DNA from: Nageia nagi
Lineage: Eukaryota > Pinophyta
Length of the DNA stretch: 64,000 nt
Direction of reading: 5' to 3'
Assembly: GCA_050084985.1 (NCBI GenBank)
Contig: JBITNC010000001.1
Location: forward strand, 23,126,001-23,190,000
Shown: positions 45,404 through 58,972 of the stretch, in pieces
Numbering within the stretch: position 1 is the stretch's first letter
Layout of the letters: each line of letters opens with the position of its first letter
The notes under the pieces: generated by a model
The model's database searches: none
Told to the model about the DNA's origin: nothing
The model's input: the letters and a program-made list of their open reading frames with translations, nothing else
Made by a program: the position numbers and the translations under genes

Positions 45404-47460
45404 ATGGAAGAATATTTTATACCTAAGCACATCCTAGATGGTTCCAAATACATCATTTGGGAACCTAGAATAAAAGTAAAACTCTAAACACAAAAAATAT
45501 TGCAAACAATAAATAAAAATCAAGTTGGTCCAATAAATAAGAATTCACTTGAGGCTTACAACACAATGAATGAGTTGGAAATCTTTATGATCTTTTTTAC
45601 AGTTTCAAAAAAAATCTTTATCATTTCCTCTTCTTCAAACTCTGTAAAGAAAACTTGGGATAGATTGAAGAAAATCTACTTGGACACCAAAATTTTCAAA
45701 ACGTTCATCATTCTCCAAAAATTGTTGTAATCACTTTATGAGAAAAATGAAAGTATTACAATTATTAGATCAACTTATAGGGTGCAATTACTAGATCAAC
45801 AACAAGTTTATGTGTTAATTATCTTTCAAATCCTCTCTAATAAATTCAATCACTTTGTGACAATCATTGAGATGAGGCTTAATGATGAATAAGAAATGTT
45901 CTCTTTAGAAAATATTTCAAGGATTTTCTTAAAATGTGACCAAACACTCTATAAAAAATTATTGATATCCTCTCCTAAGGATCATTTTATGGCACTAGTA
46001 TTAATGAATACTCACATTTAAAAAGTTTAAAAATCAAAATAACTCTTCCCATGATTTGAAAAAGGATTTCAAGAAAGGTGGAAACAAATAGTAGAATAGC
46101 CATGACAAGTATAGAAAATCCAAAGCCAAATTTGATGGTAATTATAATTTTTATGGTATTTATGATCACAAGAAAATAGATCAATAAAATGAAAGAAAAA
46201 GGTGGCAAAGGATATAAAAAATCAAATAACTTCAAAGGTAAGAAGAAGAATAATAAATTTGCTTTTGTTTATGATCTTCACTCTAATTCTTATGCTTTTT
46301 CAAATGATTGGATTGTTCACTTTGGATGTAGGAATCACATATGTTTTAAAAAGGTTAAATTTCAAAAATTTTATAAGTATAGAAATGTAGTTTTCATAGG
46401 TGATAATTCAATCCTTTAAGTTCAAGGTATTGAAAGTGTGTTGTTACAAGAAAAGATTCTTGAAAATATGCTCTATATGTCTAAATATAGTATGAACCTT
46501 ATTTTCATAATTTAGGTTGAAATAAAAAGATATTCGTTTGAGTTCAACTCATACTCTTAGTGCATGAAGAAGGGACTTACCATTTTTGTGAAAGGATTAG
46601 TAAAAGATGATCTCTACATTATGGATCAAGTGCCAAGAAAGATTTGCTTTACTATGAATATTTTCTCTAGAGGTAATCTTTGGCACCATCAATTAGGCTA
46701 TCTTAAGCATAAAAGTATTCAAGTTATAAAAAATCAAAAACTTATGAAAGGTTTTATTTTGATATCATCCATAATTAGTCTTTGTGAAAAATGCATTCTA
46801 AGAAAGATGAATAGAAAAAAATTGTAAAAGATAAGACAACAAGAGAAACACAACCTCTTCAACTTATGCATTGAGATTTGATAGGTTCATTTCAAACTAA
46901 GTCTCTTGGAGGAGCATCTTATATTTTTACCATCATTGATAACTTTAGTAGAATGATATTTGGTTATCTACTCAAGCACAAGAATCATGCATTTGATAGG
47001 TTCAAAGATTTCAAAGCCATAGTTAAAAACCATTATAACTTCAAAATCAAGATGTTGAGGTTTGACAATGGAGGTTTGTATAGTAGCAATGTGTTCAATG
47101 ATTATTATGTCAAATATAGAATCAAGAGGTAATTAATGATCACTTATACTCCTCAACAAAATGGTGTTGCCAAAAGAAATAATAAAACTATTTAAGATAT
47201 GGTTAGATGCATGTTGAGAAATCTTTCTAGTTTCTTATGGGATGAAGCTATGAATATTATGATCTATACCTTGAATAGGTATCCTACAAAAGTAGGTGAA
47301 GCAAAAACCTCATATGAGGCATAAATAGGAAAGAAGCTTGACATATCTCACCTTAATATTTTTTGTTGTGATTCATATGCTTTCATCATTTTTGAGTAAA
47401 AAAATATACTAGGTAAGAGTACTAAATTCTAAAAGTGATCCCCTTAATACAATCCTACTT
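45404..47460 (+). pseudogene. Copia gag-integrase remnant, plus strand
   Basis: An ATG at 45404 opens a Gag relic (FIPKHILDGSKYIIWEPRIKVKL), with KKTWDRLKKIYLDTK typical of the UBN2-type Copia Gag. The protease region reads DWIVHFGCRNHICF, where the catalytic DSG has become HFG. GAG-pre-integrase is seen as LWHHQLGYLKHKSI and integrase as GASYIFTIIDNFSRMIFGYL, LRFDNGGLYSS and YTPQQNGVAKRNNKTI. The sequence stops near 47460 before RT, and no LTRs were found. The integrase is very like that at 51.3-51.5 kb on the other strand. Confidence 0.8.
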
Positions 47461-47984
47461 AGGTGCAACTTTACATACATATTTAATCATATTTTAGTTA
47501 TATTTTATCTTATTATAATATATTTTTTAAGTTTGTTTTTATGTTTTATGTTAAGTACATTGAGATGGCTTCGACCAATATTAAAGGGGTCAAATGATGA
47601 ATCACACCTAATATAAATATAAGTATCTCTAACATGGAAAAAGCATATCAATATTATATCTTGATAGTTAGTACCTTACTCTTAGGTATATCTAAACATT
47701 ACCTATTGATATTGAAATCTTATTATCATTCTAGTGAATATTTGTTATCCACTTTTATGATCATATGTTTAGTTTGACTTATCATCATCTCTATTATCAT
47801 TGATCCTTTTTGTTGAGTTGTATTCTTCAAAAATGTTCGTGCTCATGCTAGTGTTCATGCCCATGTTGAGCTCTCAAAGATTAGTGCATGTATTAGTGTA
47901 TATTTTATAGTTAGCCATGGGGTTCACATATTAAAGTTACTACTCTTCAAAATATTCAATATCTATCATATCTTTGAAATATAA
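47461..47984. other. Non-coding AT-rich spacer
   Basis: Separates the plus-strand Copia remnant from the LTR of the minus-strand copy. No gene, RNA or repeat of note is seen. Confidence 0.5.
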
Positions 47985-48416
47985 TTAACAAACTCACAAT
48001 ATAATCTTACAATGTAATATAATATGTAAGTGATTCCTCCAACTAGGAGTACATCCACCAACTAGATATTTACTTCAATCACAAATACAACTCTCTTACA
48101 ATATTTTTAATCTCAACTTTTAAGCACTATCCTATGGCATAACTTTACTCCATAAATTGGTGTATGATCATAAAGAAAGAACCTTATATTTATAGGCCAA
48201 AATCCCTCTTTAGATCATCTTTTTATCCAATGTACAAAAGCATGATATGCATATCCTTTTACTTAAAGGGCATGCTCATGACATGGAGTGTAGGACAAGT
48301 AATATTATCATATTCATTTAAATACTTAAGGTATCAAATGATACCCTTAACTATTAGTGAACTTACATAGAAGATTACTACAAAACCTTTACAATAATGC
48401 ATTATACATTCCAACA
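47985..48416 (-). repeat. 3' LTR fragment of Copia copy C
   Basis: Resembles 3180-3581, ends CATTCCAACA and is followed by CTCCCTTTAATG. On the minus strand that gives AAAGGGAG just before TGTTGGAATG, a polypurine tract touching the LTR. About 100 bases of the far end are missing or unrecognisable. Confidence 0.75.
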
Positions 48417-49239
48417 CTCCCTTTAATGCAATATTGGGATAGAATGAATAAGAGAGAAGAAAGAAAGAAAGTAAGAGAGTTCTCCTCCAAACAGATACAA
48501 TAGAGATGAAAACTTTTTATATATTTATGAAAAAGAAAGATCTAGTTTGAGATTCACTATTTTTCTAAATACAATCATTAACCATAATCAATTTCAATAT
48601 ACATGAAGTAGTCATTCAACTAAAAGTTATGAAGAGTCTTTAAGAGCCTACATACCTAAGGTAAATAACCTACAATCTCAAAGAATCTTGCAAGTCAAAA
48701 GTAGCTCAAATAACAAGATCAACTAGATGCAACATATTCAAATCAACAAAGATAGATAAATCATTCAAATTTTATTATAAATTGATCAATCATACACTAT
48801 AAGTTATCATAAATATGTCAAGATAAAACTCATAGTCATCTACTATATATAAAATATGTGTTGATTATCATTATAAAATAGAGCATGCACATATAATTTC
48901 TTCACATATGGATAACTAGATAGTGTCAAAAGACACATAAGAGTTCCTCACACATAGATAACTGAATAGTGCTAGATTGGCCAATATTTTGCTTTAAAAA
49001 TTTATACAACAAGCTCTTCATGCATAGCAAACTTACCACAAAGATGTATAACAAAAGCAACACTATATAGCACAAAATTCTCTTAAGGATGAAGTTATCA
49101 TCACAAACATATATTCAACATAAGAATTTAGATTCAAACTTCACTCCTCCTTAAGGGCAACTTTACCAACTCGATAGCATCCCTAAGCTTATAGAACTAA
49201 GATTCTAGAAGGGGCTTGGTGAACAAATCAATAGAGTTT

Positions 49240-52200
49240 AAGATGAATGAAAAATACTATAAGTGTATAATGCCATCAAGAACCTTCTTGATAAAATAGG
49301 CATGGATTTCCACATGTTTTGTTTTTTGATAGAACATAGGATTATTAGCTAAATAAATAATCAACTAAATGTCTAAAGAAATAAAAAATGAGCTATCTTT
49401 CTCGTACCTAATTTTTTTCAAAATATACCTTAACCAAATGGCTTTCTAAGATGCAAAAGGCATGGTATGATATTCAACTTATATGGTGAAAAAAGAAATA
49501 ATAGGCTACTTCTTAGAAGCTTAAGAGATAGCACATAAACCAATGCTAAACACATATGCAGAGGTTGATTTTCTATCATCTCTATCTCCTCCATAATTAG
49601 AATCTGAGAATCCAAAGAGAACAAATGAGGGCAACTTAGAATACTTGAGAGTAAGATCTTTAGTGTCTATAACATACTTCAAAAGTAAGATCTTTAGTCC
49701 TTACAACATACTTCAAGATTTGCTTAATAACATTGAGGTGCTAACATATGGTTTTTGCATGAATTATGCCATCATATTCACTACAAAGGTAATATTTTGT
49801 TTGAATATAGTCAAATATATAAAATTACCAATTAATTGCCTATAAGCTATAGCATCAGCTAATTGAGAGTTAGAGCTCAAAAAAATAATAATTTTAAGAG
49901 AGACTAGGATCATAGCATATCTACACTCCTCTATTCCAAACTTTTGTAAGATGTCTAATATATACTTAAATTGACTAAGATAAGTATAATCCTTGTATTG
50001 ATACACTTGCATTCTAAGATAGTAGTGTAAAAGATTAAGATCAATCATTTCAAATGTTACCTTAAGTTTGGATATGCAGTATTGAATGATTTCATCATTA
50101 TTTCTAGTAATCAGAAGATCATCCATATAAAAGAGAATCAATACCATGTTTTTTGTTTGATTAAGTACATATAGATTAGAGTAAAAAAACACTTAGAGAA
50201 ATCAATTTTTATAAAATACTCTAAAATCTTCCTATACTAGGCTTTAGGTTCTTGATTAAGTTCATATAATGACTTCTTTAGCTTGCACACAAAAGATTCT
50301 TTACCTTTCACAATAAACCCTTTTGGTTGGTTCATGAAGATTTTCACATCTAAATCACTATTTAGAAATTCACTTTTAATGTTAAGTTGAAAAAATTTCC
50401 ATCCTTAAGCTACAGAAAGAGCAAAGATAATTCTCACAATAGGTATTTTTGCCATAGAAGCAAAGGTTTCTTCTAGTCTACATCGTATTTATGAGCAAAA
50501 CCTTTAGCTACTAACCTTGCTTTATATTTTTTAATATCCCCAATTGAATTGAACTTGATCTTATAGATTCAATTCTTGCTAATCATATTTTTTTTCATTA
50601 GGATAAGGAACTGAATCCTAAGTTTCATTTTTTATAAGCACCTCATATTCCACTTTCATGGTTTTCATTTAGCACTCATGTTTAGAAGCTTTTTTAAAGG
50701 TTGAGGGCTCATGCTTGTTATCAATCTTGGAAAATAAGGATTTGTTCAAGGTCATGCTCTTTATTACCCTTTGTGTTGAAGAATTTTGCTCCTAAGGTGA
50801 CTTGGCTATATTAATATCTAACCACCTAGGTGCAACTGAAGAGTCCTCTAAATCATCATCTTTAATAGAAGTAGATTTTTCAATAAGTTCATTGAACTTT
50901 ACATTCTTTGAAACAAACATAGCTTTATAGGATGAAGAGTAGAACTTGTAGCCTCTATATTAATTATCATAACCCACAAAGATGTATTTTTCAGCTCTTT
51001 TATCAAATCTTTTTTTTCTCTAAAATAATGTAGAAGAATGCTTCACAACCAAATACTCTAAGGTGAGAAATGTTAAGTTTTTTTCTTGACCATACCTCAA
51101 AAAGAGTTTTACCCTAAATAATTTTTGTGGGACATCTATTCAAAGATATAAATAGCAGTGCTCATAGCTTCACTCCATAAAAAACTAGAAAGATTACCCA
51201 ACATGCATCTAACCATTTATATAATTATTCTATATTTTTTTTTAGCAACACCATTTTGCTAAGGAGTGTATGGAATTATAAACTATCTCTTGATTCCATA
51301 CTTAGCACAATAGTCATTGAACTCATTACTATTATATTCTCTCCTATTATCTGATCTTAACATCTTGATTTTAAAGTTAGTTTGATTCTTATTAAAGGTC
51401 TTAAAAATCTTAAAACTCTTAAAAGTTTGATCCTTGTGCTCAAGTAGATACCCAAAGGTCATTTTACTAAAGTCATCAATGAAGGTCAAGATATACGATA
51501 CTTCTCCAAATGACTTAGTTTGAAATGGACCCATCAAATCTAAATGCACAAGTTGAAGAGATTGAGATGCTTTTGTTGTCTTATCTTTTTCAAATTTTTA
51601 TCTATGCATATTACCAAGAGTGCATTTTTTGCATAGACCAATTGAAGAAGAAATTGAATGTAAACTTTCCATAATGTTTTGGTCTTTAATGACGTGAATA
51701 CTCTTATGGTTAAGGTGCCTTAAATGTTGGTGCAAAAGATTACCTCTAGAACACACACTTGTAGTAAAACACATCTTTGATGGAACTTGATCCATAATGT
51801 AGAGATCATATTTCATTGATTCTTTAATAAAAATGGCAAGTCTTTTCTTAATGCACCAAGATTAAGAATTGAACTCAAATAAGTACCCTTTTTTAGCAAC
51901 TTGGATTATAGAGAGAAGGTTCATCTTTAACTTAGGAATATAGAAAATATTTTTAAGAACCTTTATATGAGTCAACACACTCCTAATTCCTTGTACTTCA
52001 AAGATAGAGTTATGAACTATCACAATTGCATCTTTTCTATACTTGTGAAAGTTTTCAAACTTTTCTTTTACAAAGCATAGGTGATTAGTATAACCAAAAT
52101 CAACAATTTAATTAGATGAAAAAGAGTAAGATATAGAGTAGAGCACTATAGCAAAACTAGCTTGAACATTTTTCTTTTCTTTAAAGTTATTTACATTACT

Positions 52201-52680
52201 ATTATATTTATTCTTTTTCTCTCTTTTCTTTTTGTAGAAATCAACATTTTTGTCACCTTGGATGACACTAGTTATAATTACCATAAAAAGTTTCTTAGGA
52301 TATGGATTATTTGCTTTTCCATTTTCATTTTTTTGCTTAAAGTGGTTATTTCTATTGTTCTTATTACTGTTATTATTTTTATTATTGCCATTATTTTGAC
52401 TATTGTTATAGCCATTGCCTCTTTTCTCAAACTTTTTGGAGGAAGAAGGATAAGATTCCTTTTGATGGTTGAACTTCTTCTTAGAAGGAGTTTTAATTGC
52501 TCCAAGAGCAACGTTATTATCTTTAAAAGAAAAAATCAACACCTTTTTGTTAAACATTTTCTTATGCTTCAAAAAGAGCTTAAAAGGGTTCTCAAAGGAG
52601 AAGACTTCTTCTTCATCATCAAGCCTTATTTTCATAACCATTATAAGGTTTTCAAACTTTGAAGAAAAGTTTTAAAGAAT
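49240..52680 (-). pseudogene. Copia gag-pol of copy C (heavily broken)
   Basis: Gag ends in a very Asn/Lys-rich tail (about 52430-52230) where a knuckle would be expected. The protease region keeps IVDFGYTNHLCF (DSG changed to DFG, about 52100). GAG-pre-integrase is at 51816-51598 (LLHQHLRHLNHKSIHV), integrase at 51549-51283 (HLDLMGPFQTKSFG, LRSDNRREYNSNEF with GG replaced by RR). RT is at 50192-49764 (LILFYMDDLLITRN; FGIEECRYAM; YRQLIGNFIYLT). The RNase H relic near 49600 reads FSDSDYGGDRDDRKST. Frames change repeatedly, so no product is possible. Confidence 0.82.
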
Positions 52681-55600
52681 GATGAAGACCATGAACTCAT
52701 CATTGATTCAATTGCACCCACAAGTAAGTTAGATCCTTAGGTTAATGATTTTATTCAAGTAGATGGAAATATTTTCATCTTCCCCTTAATGAGATTGAAG
52801 AAACTTTTAGAAAATGGTAAACTATTTTGAAAATTTTGAACCAAAGTATATTTTCTTAATCTTATCCTGAGCTTTCTTTGCCAATGTTCAAGAGAAAATC
52901 ATCAGGAGCACATCATCTAAAATTGCATGAAAGATCATAGAGGTTGCTAACTTATTCTTTATGTTGTAAGATTCTAGTACCTTTTCATCTATAGAAGGTA
53001 CAAGGTTCTAATTCATTGTTTACAAAAGTTTCTTTATTTGCAATTTAGCTCTCATATGAGGTTCCCAAATACTAAAGTTGAAACTATCAAGAATGTTTTT
53101 GGGTAAAAAAGATTATCCTATTTACTACATAAGAATGTGAAAAATAATAAGCATGTGGTTCAATAAAAAATATTATATGTTAAATTTTAACCAAGTAAAT
53201 AATACATGTTAAATTTAACACTAGAGACATGCTTGATTTGATTCATAAATGCAAATATTTTACAACTCAAATAATAACCTATGTACCCAAATAGATTTCT
53301 TGTTTCAAGAACCATAGATATAGAGTGACATTGTTGAGGTTTGTTTACTTATCTAAAATTAAGCTTTCACATGGATACCCATACAAGAGGAGCCCAAGTA
53401 CTACCAATCTTCAACTAGTTCACTTTGGTTAGTATTATACTCTCACAAGGAGAAATACTTACTATTTTTTAAGATTATGATATTTATTAGATTGGCCAAA
53501 TTATTAATCTTGATTAGGTTTCAAGTTGTTCTCCTAGATTATTAGGATAATCCTTGATTGGACATGCAAACATATGGTATCATTACACACATGGCTATCC
53601 ACCTATTGGAGTTATGTTTAGATTAATAAAGGATTTAGGGAAAATTGAAAAGTATGGATTTTTTACCAATTTAATTATCAAATTTAAAGACTCCAGTCCA
53701 TTTATCCTCACCTCATGGCTCCTCAAATAAGTCATATTACAGAATGTACATATGGATGTGTTCATTTTAAGGGATTTCTCAATCAATATTTGTATTTTGA
53801 TTGCATGAACAAATAAATCAAAATGAGAAACATGAAGTGAAAGAGCATAAGTAAAAATATCATCCATTTAAGATTTGAAACCTAATATATCTAATGGGTT
53901 TTGTTTACGAACCCCTAAAGGACATTATTACATCATTCCTAATTTTGCACAAGTCCATTTTGCATAAGGAAGTAAATTGCATTATAACTTAAAATTTGTA
54001 AGTAATAAGCATGTATTATTGATTTAAAAAAATTTAAGCATTTAAATTAAATTCTAAGTATGCATTATTAACTTAAAAATTAAATCCTAAGCATGCAATA
54101 TTTGCATAAGTCTATCTTTCAAATTATCAAATATTTCATCATTTCCATAGTTTGCATAAGTTCATTTGTTGACTTTGTATAAAAAAAATTAGGCAAATAA
54201 ATAGACATTAAATTCATTATTTTAAAAATTTAGTAAAAGGTTTATGCAATTCCTCCTTTTTACTTAAAAAAAAAATCCTTTTAATAAATGCTTAGTATGC
54301 TAAAAAATTTACCATAAAAAATTACCTAAGTAATTATGAAGGTAAACAAGTGCCATTATTGCATTTTGTAATTTAAATGCATTGTTGTACCATAAATGGA
54401 AGTTAAGGAATTAATAATTTTAGGCATGTAAAAAAACTTTTTGACAAAAAAAAATTGCCATCATGAAAAAAAAACTTCTTTTGATTACCTTCCCTAATAA
54501 GTACCTTACTTATTATGTTCTTTAAGTGAACAAGAAAACTTTTTAGTAAGTTATCATTCATTTTGAATCTTACTACTCTAAGTCAAAGTTATAATGGTAA
54601 AAAAGAACTTCATAAGCATACTAGAGAGGGCATTAATTAAATATTGCAATGCATTAATTGTAACAAGGAGTCCAATACTCCATGCTACTAGAATGCAAGG
54701 CAAGGATTTAATGGAAGACACCAAAAAAAGACTTATCCATTAATGATGGCTGTAAAATTCTATAAACAACCATTAAAAATTATAATTAAGTAAACATTTA
54801 AAAAAAAAAAAAGACATAGTGGATAGGAGGTCATGCAGGTTTTAAAAAAAAAATTACATGAGGGAGAGGCAACACATGAGAAATGGAGCTAAGGTGGTGA
54901 ATAGATCAAGAGGATTTGAAGTTGGACTAGGTTGCATGGGCCATTTCAACCAAATGAGAGGTTTTTGTTAGCCCATTAATGCTGAGAGGGAGAGGGTTAA
55001 GGAGGAAAAAGGCTACACATAGAACTAAGAGGGTAGATCTCTCCCCCAATGGTTGCTATGTAAATGATAAACGAGCAAGAAAGCATGAGCAAAGTATGCC
55101 CACTTAGAGCATGCAAGGGACAAAAGAAAAGGAGTCTCATAGGAGACTACTTGTGAGAGAGAGAGCAATTAAGAGAGAAGGGAGGTGAGAGGGCCACAAA
55201 ATATTGGATGGTGGTTTATCTTCTTTGGCTATTTATTTCTTGCCTTATGTCATGTGCAATCACATCATGGAAGGCATGGAGAATGGATCAAAGATGAGAG
55301 GGGTATATATCTTGAGGCCATACAAAATCTCCAAAAGATACAAAACTTGTATTTATATTCAAACAAATTGAGTGGGTCTATACCACAAAGTATTGGTGAA
55401 CTAAAAAAACTTACTCAACTTTGGCTATTCGATAACAATTTATGTGGCAATATTCTAGAAAGCATAAGTGGATTGGCCTCTTTGTAGCATTTGGACATGT
55501 TAGATAACAAGCTAAGAGGAAACATTCTTGAGGGTATTGGAAAAAGAAATGCCCCTAATACCGTTGCCTAACAATGAAGAAACATTGCTAAAAAAATGCC

Positions 55601-56234
55601 ATTTATAACCATAGGGTTAAAAAAATTGAGAAATAAATTCAAACATATATATATTACTACTTCAATATTATAGAATACAATATTTTTCTTTAAAAAAATG
55701 CAATTTATATATATATATTAACCCATTTTTTATTTACAATTAGAGCCTTCATTTTTTTTTTGAAACAAGGATAGACTTATTAAAAAAATAAAGATCATCT
55801 TTTGCATGAATAAACCATTTACAATTATTTGAAAAGAAATGGCAATAATTTTAGTAAATGGTAGTAAAATGTAATTACCTTCCTTTATGTTAGCATAAAA
55901 AAATTGTAGAATACAACTATAATTTTTTAATAGAAGAACTAAGGTAGGAAAGAAAAAATGATTAAAGCAATTTTGTAACCAAAAAATTGCAACTAACATA
56001 GAAATTGTTAGTATGAATAACAATTACATTGAATTGCTATATATATAAAAAAATTGCCCCAAAAAATGAACTAGCACATAACATATATGTTATTATCATT
56101 AGTGAAATAAATAAAATGAAGGGGGTTATATCTTTTCTTGAGTTTACCTCACAATGAAGAGTAGGTTTAAGACCTCCAAGTTGAAGAAGGATGAAAGACC
56201 TTCAAGATGTTGAAGAAGAGCTTTCACATCAAGA
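52681..56234 (-). repeat. Leader region of Copia copy C, containing foreign sequence
   Basis: The outer parts are paralogous to the leader of copy B: 53240-54130 with 190-1120, and 55980-56234 with 2810-3067. The centre (about 54780-55620) has no counterpart there and contains an LRR receptor fragment on the plus strand together with a purine-rich stretch that looks like its 5' flank. Confidence 0.6.
55185..55580 (+). pseudogene. Leucine-rich-repeat receptor fragment (start of an LRR gene)
   Basis: The frame gives a hydrophobic segment (GWWFIFFGYLFLALCHV) like a signal peptide, then repeats of the plant extracellular LRR type: LQKIQNLYLYSNKLSGSIP, LKKLTQLWLFDNNLCGNI and, after a TAG, LDMLDNKLRGNI. 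The spacing LxxLxLxxNxLxGxIP is that of LRR receptor kinases and receptor-like proteins. No in-frame ATG precedes the signal-like part. The frame ends within three repeats, so it is a gene fragment with no kinase or transmembrane part. It sits inside the Copia leader, antisense to the element. Confidence 0.75.
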
Positions 56235-56244
56235 TTTGATACCA
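56235..56244 (-). promoter_or_regulatory. Decayed primer-binding site of Copia copy C
   Basis: The minus strand reads TGGTATCAAA against the standard TGGTATCAGA. Two bases separate it from an LTR start (TGAGAGAATTGAAC at 56247) that matches copy B. Confidence 0.7.
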
Positions 56245-56246
56245 AA

Positions 56247-56320
56247 TGAGAGAATTGAACTATAACATGAACAACTCTAAACTCTCAAGATCATATGAAA
56301 GCTCACAAATACAACTAATA
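56247..56320 (-). repeat. Truncated 5' LTR start of Copia copy C
   Basis: TGAGAGAATTGAAC and the next 60 or so bases match 3081-3155. Homology ends near 56320, where gypsy coding sequence of the plus strand takes over. Confidence 0.65.
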
Positions 56321-56324
56321 ATGA

Positions 56325-58972
56325 AAGATCATAATAAACACTTGTTGGATGATGGTACAATTTCAAATGAAAATGATGTGCTTAAAGTAAAAAACCAGGA
56401 TCTATCTTTCATTAACATGGTGAATATGATTTTCTATGATGGTAATGGTAAACCTATTGAGTTTGATGATGAATTCTATATAATATTAGATTCAAATGCA
56501 AATTCATATTTATAACAAATATGCAATGAAGCCACAAGATCAAAGAAACGTATTCCTAACTTGATTTTTGCTACAAAAGGGGTACCTTCTAAAACTTCTC
56601 TTAAGGAAAAGATGAAAGATAAATGTAAAAAAAGCATTCTATAAAATCTTAAAAATACAAACACTAAAATTAGTTTTCTTGAATTGTTTGAAACATCTTA
56701 AGAGCATAAACTAGAATTGTTTTAACTTCTTCATGGCATTGATGTTTATATGGAAATTTCTACTAGCTCCTTGGTAGGAATGAATTGTTGTTTCAACAAT
56801 GCTATCACATTTACTAAATATAATATTCCTAATGATGAGATGACTAATAGATGCTTGCCAATTTATATGTGTAAAGTTATTAGAAAAAATAGTCAAGCAT
56901 GCATTTGTATATGGTGGTGCATGTTTAAATATTTTCTCCATTAACTTCCTAAGAAAGTTTGGTGATAAGTTGATGCCAAAGTTCATGCAAAAAAGTATAA
57001 GAATATAGATTAGGATAGTGATAATAAATCATGTGTTAGACATATAATGTTACACATTTAGTTGGGAATAAAGATAGTGGAAGTTATGACTTATGTGTTA
57101 GACAAGAAGCTTCCTTATGACATCCTCCTTAGGAGACCATGGATATATATTATGAGGTGCATACCATCTACATTGCATAGATTTTTTAAATTTAACCTTG
57201 ATAGATAGGAATATGTAGTGAAAGTAGCGAAAGAAAATCCAAATATGATTGTACAAGTTGGAAATATCATATTTCCATATAGAAATATTGAAATCCATGA
57301 GGACAATAGTGAGGAAGATAAAGAAGATAATGATACTATGCAGTTGTATAAAGAGACATGTTGGTACATATGTCATCAGCTAAAGGGTCATTAAGGATGA
57401 TATCAAACACTTAGGTATACATAAAAAATCCAATTATGACTAACATTCATGATCACATCAGCACCCATGCTCACTTAAGCATATGTGTTATACTTAGTAC
57501 TACAAATGTAGTTAGGATCAATCAAAATTAGATGGGTACAATGTCAAGATGATACTGTACAATATTGAAACTTCAAAAATAAAAATGAAAATAAGATATA
57601 GATAACAAAAAGGTAACAACCTATATCAAGGTCAACAAAAAGATAAGATGGATGAGGTATCATGCACCATTGATACCATAGTACATGAAATCTAAAAGGT
57701 ACAAAGGTAAAGGCCTTGGTAGAAATGAACAAGGAATTGAAGAGTTACTTATGAAAATATTTGAATTAAATAAAGGGAAAATTAGCCTAGAAAAAAAGAA
57801 GACGAATCAAGGAAATTTGGTCTTCTATAGTAGTGATAAAAAGTTTGAAGTAGAATCAGAGTTGTAGTTAGTTAATATGGTTGAGTTGGAATCAAAAATC
57901 AACATAATATCCAAACAAAACCAGTGCTCATGCTAACACCAATTCTTATGCTAACCTTAACACCTACACTAAGAAAATATACTATGATTCCTCTTACCCC
58001 ATGCTTGATAGGATAGTTTATAGGTTTAGTAATGTGAGAAATAGATGATACACTCCTGCACATGTTGGGGAAAATATCATAATTCAAACCGTTCCATCCC
58101 AAGATACAAGGTAGGATTTCTTACCATGCTTATGCTTATTTTGGAGAGGAGATGGAGGATATAGTAGGTTATTCCCTACTACACTAGCCTACCTTCTTCT
58201 TTCATTGCATAGAGTAGGCTAGGTAGCTAGGGGTGTGTGTGTGTGATATTCTTTCTCTTAAGTCATTATAGGATTGGAGGTATTTCCTAACCTTTCTCAA
58301 ACTAATGATAAGATACCATGCTTGAATGAGCTTCCTATTGAGATAAAAATTGGTACAGAAGATGTGTCAAAGATTATCCAAATTGGAATAGGAATCATTA
58401 CAGAAGATAAGCAAATGTATCATCAATTCTTATTAGGATTCAATGACATGTTTTCTTGGAAATACAGTGATATGATAGGATTAGATCCAACCTTTGTGAC
58501 TTATAATCTAGTGATATAGGAAGGTGCCAAGCCTATAAAGTAGTAAAAAAGACCAATGCATCCAAAGTACTATTTTCTAATAAAAAAAAAGATTGATAAA
58601 TATCATAAGGTAAGATTTAGTGATCTCATTGTAGGATTTAGTGATCTCATTGACTATTCTCCTTAGTTAGCCAACATTATTCAAACTTTAAAACCAAATG
58701 GAAAAATCAAATGTTGCATATATTTTAGAGATTTAAACAAGTCTTATCCAAAGGATAATTTTCTTTTACTACACATTAAAATAATTATGGATTCTACAGT
58801 AGGACATAAGATGTTATAATTCATGGATGGTTTCTCAAGATATAATCAAATTAGAATAAATAAAGAGAATCAACATAAGACAACCTTCACCACACCTTGG
58901 GGAATATTTTGTTGGGTAGTAATACACTTTGGACTCAAAAATGTAGGGGTAATATACCAAAGAGAAATGGTT
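56325..58972 (+). pseudogene. Tat-type gypsy remnant: Gag end, protease, G-patch linker, RT start
   Basis: Plus-strand fragments in several frames give KISFLELFETSxEHKLELF (Gag/protease junction type), then EVMTYVLDKKLPYDILLRRPWIYI and RCIPSTLHRFFKFN (protease flap, about 57080-57190). YKGKGLGRNEQGIEELL (about 57700) matches the G-patch-like motif of the large gypsy element. QFLLGFNDMFSWKYSDMIGLDP (about 58430) is the pre-RT segment. RT follows as LKPNGKIKC, FRDLNKSYPKDN and MDGFSRYNQIRI, and ends at GVIYQREMV next to the Copia break at about 58973. Many stops are present. Confidence 0.8.

Larger units (their letters stand above)
47985..56320 (-). mobile_element. Decayed Copia element (copy C) with a very long leader, minus strand
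   Basis: A truncated 3' LTR (47985-48416) adjoins a polypurine tract. Reading leftward from the other end come a primer-site relic and LTR start (56235-56320), a leader of more than 3 kb, gag (52641-52108), integrase, RT (YMDD) and RNase H. The LTR and parts of the leader match copy B at the left window edge, so both are members of one family. Stops and frameshifts are everywhere. The 5' LTR is cut after about 75 bases where gypsy sequence begins. Confidence 0.75.

Noticed and set aside
52162-52662. 166-residue plus-strand frame, hydrophobic, looking like a membrane protein
   Set aside because: It is the complement of the Asn/Lys-rich Gag tail; AAT- and AAA-rich codons read as Ile/Phe/Leu on the other strand.
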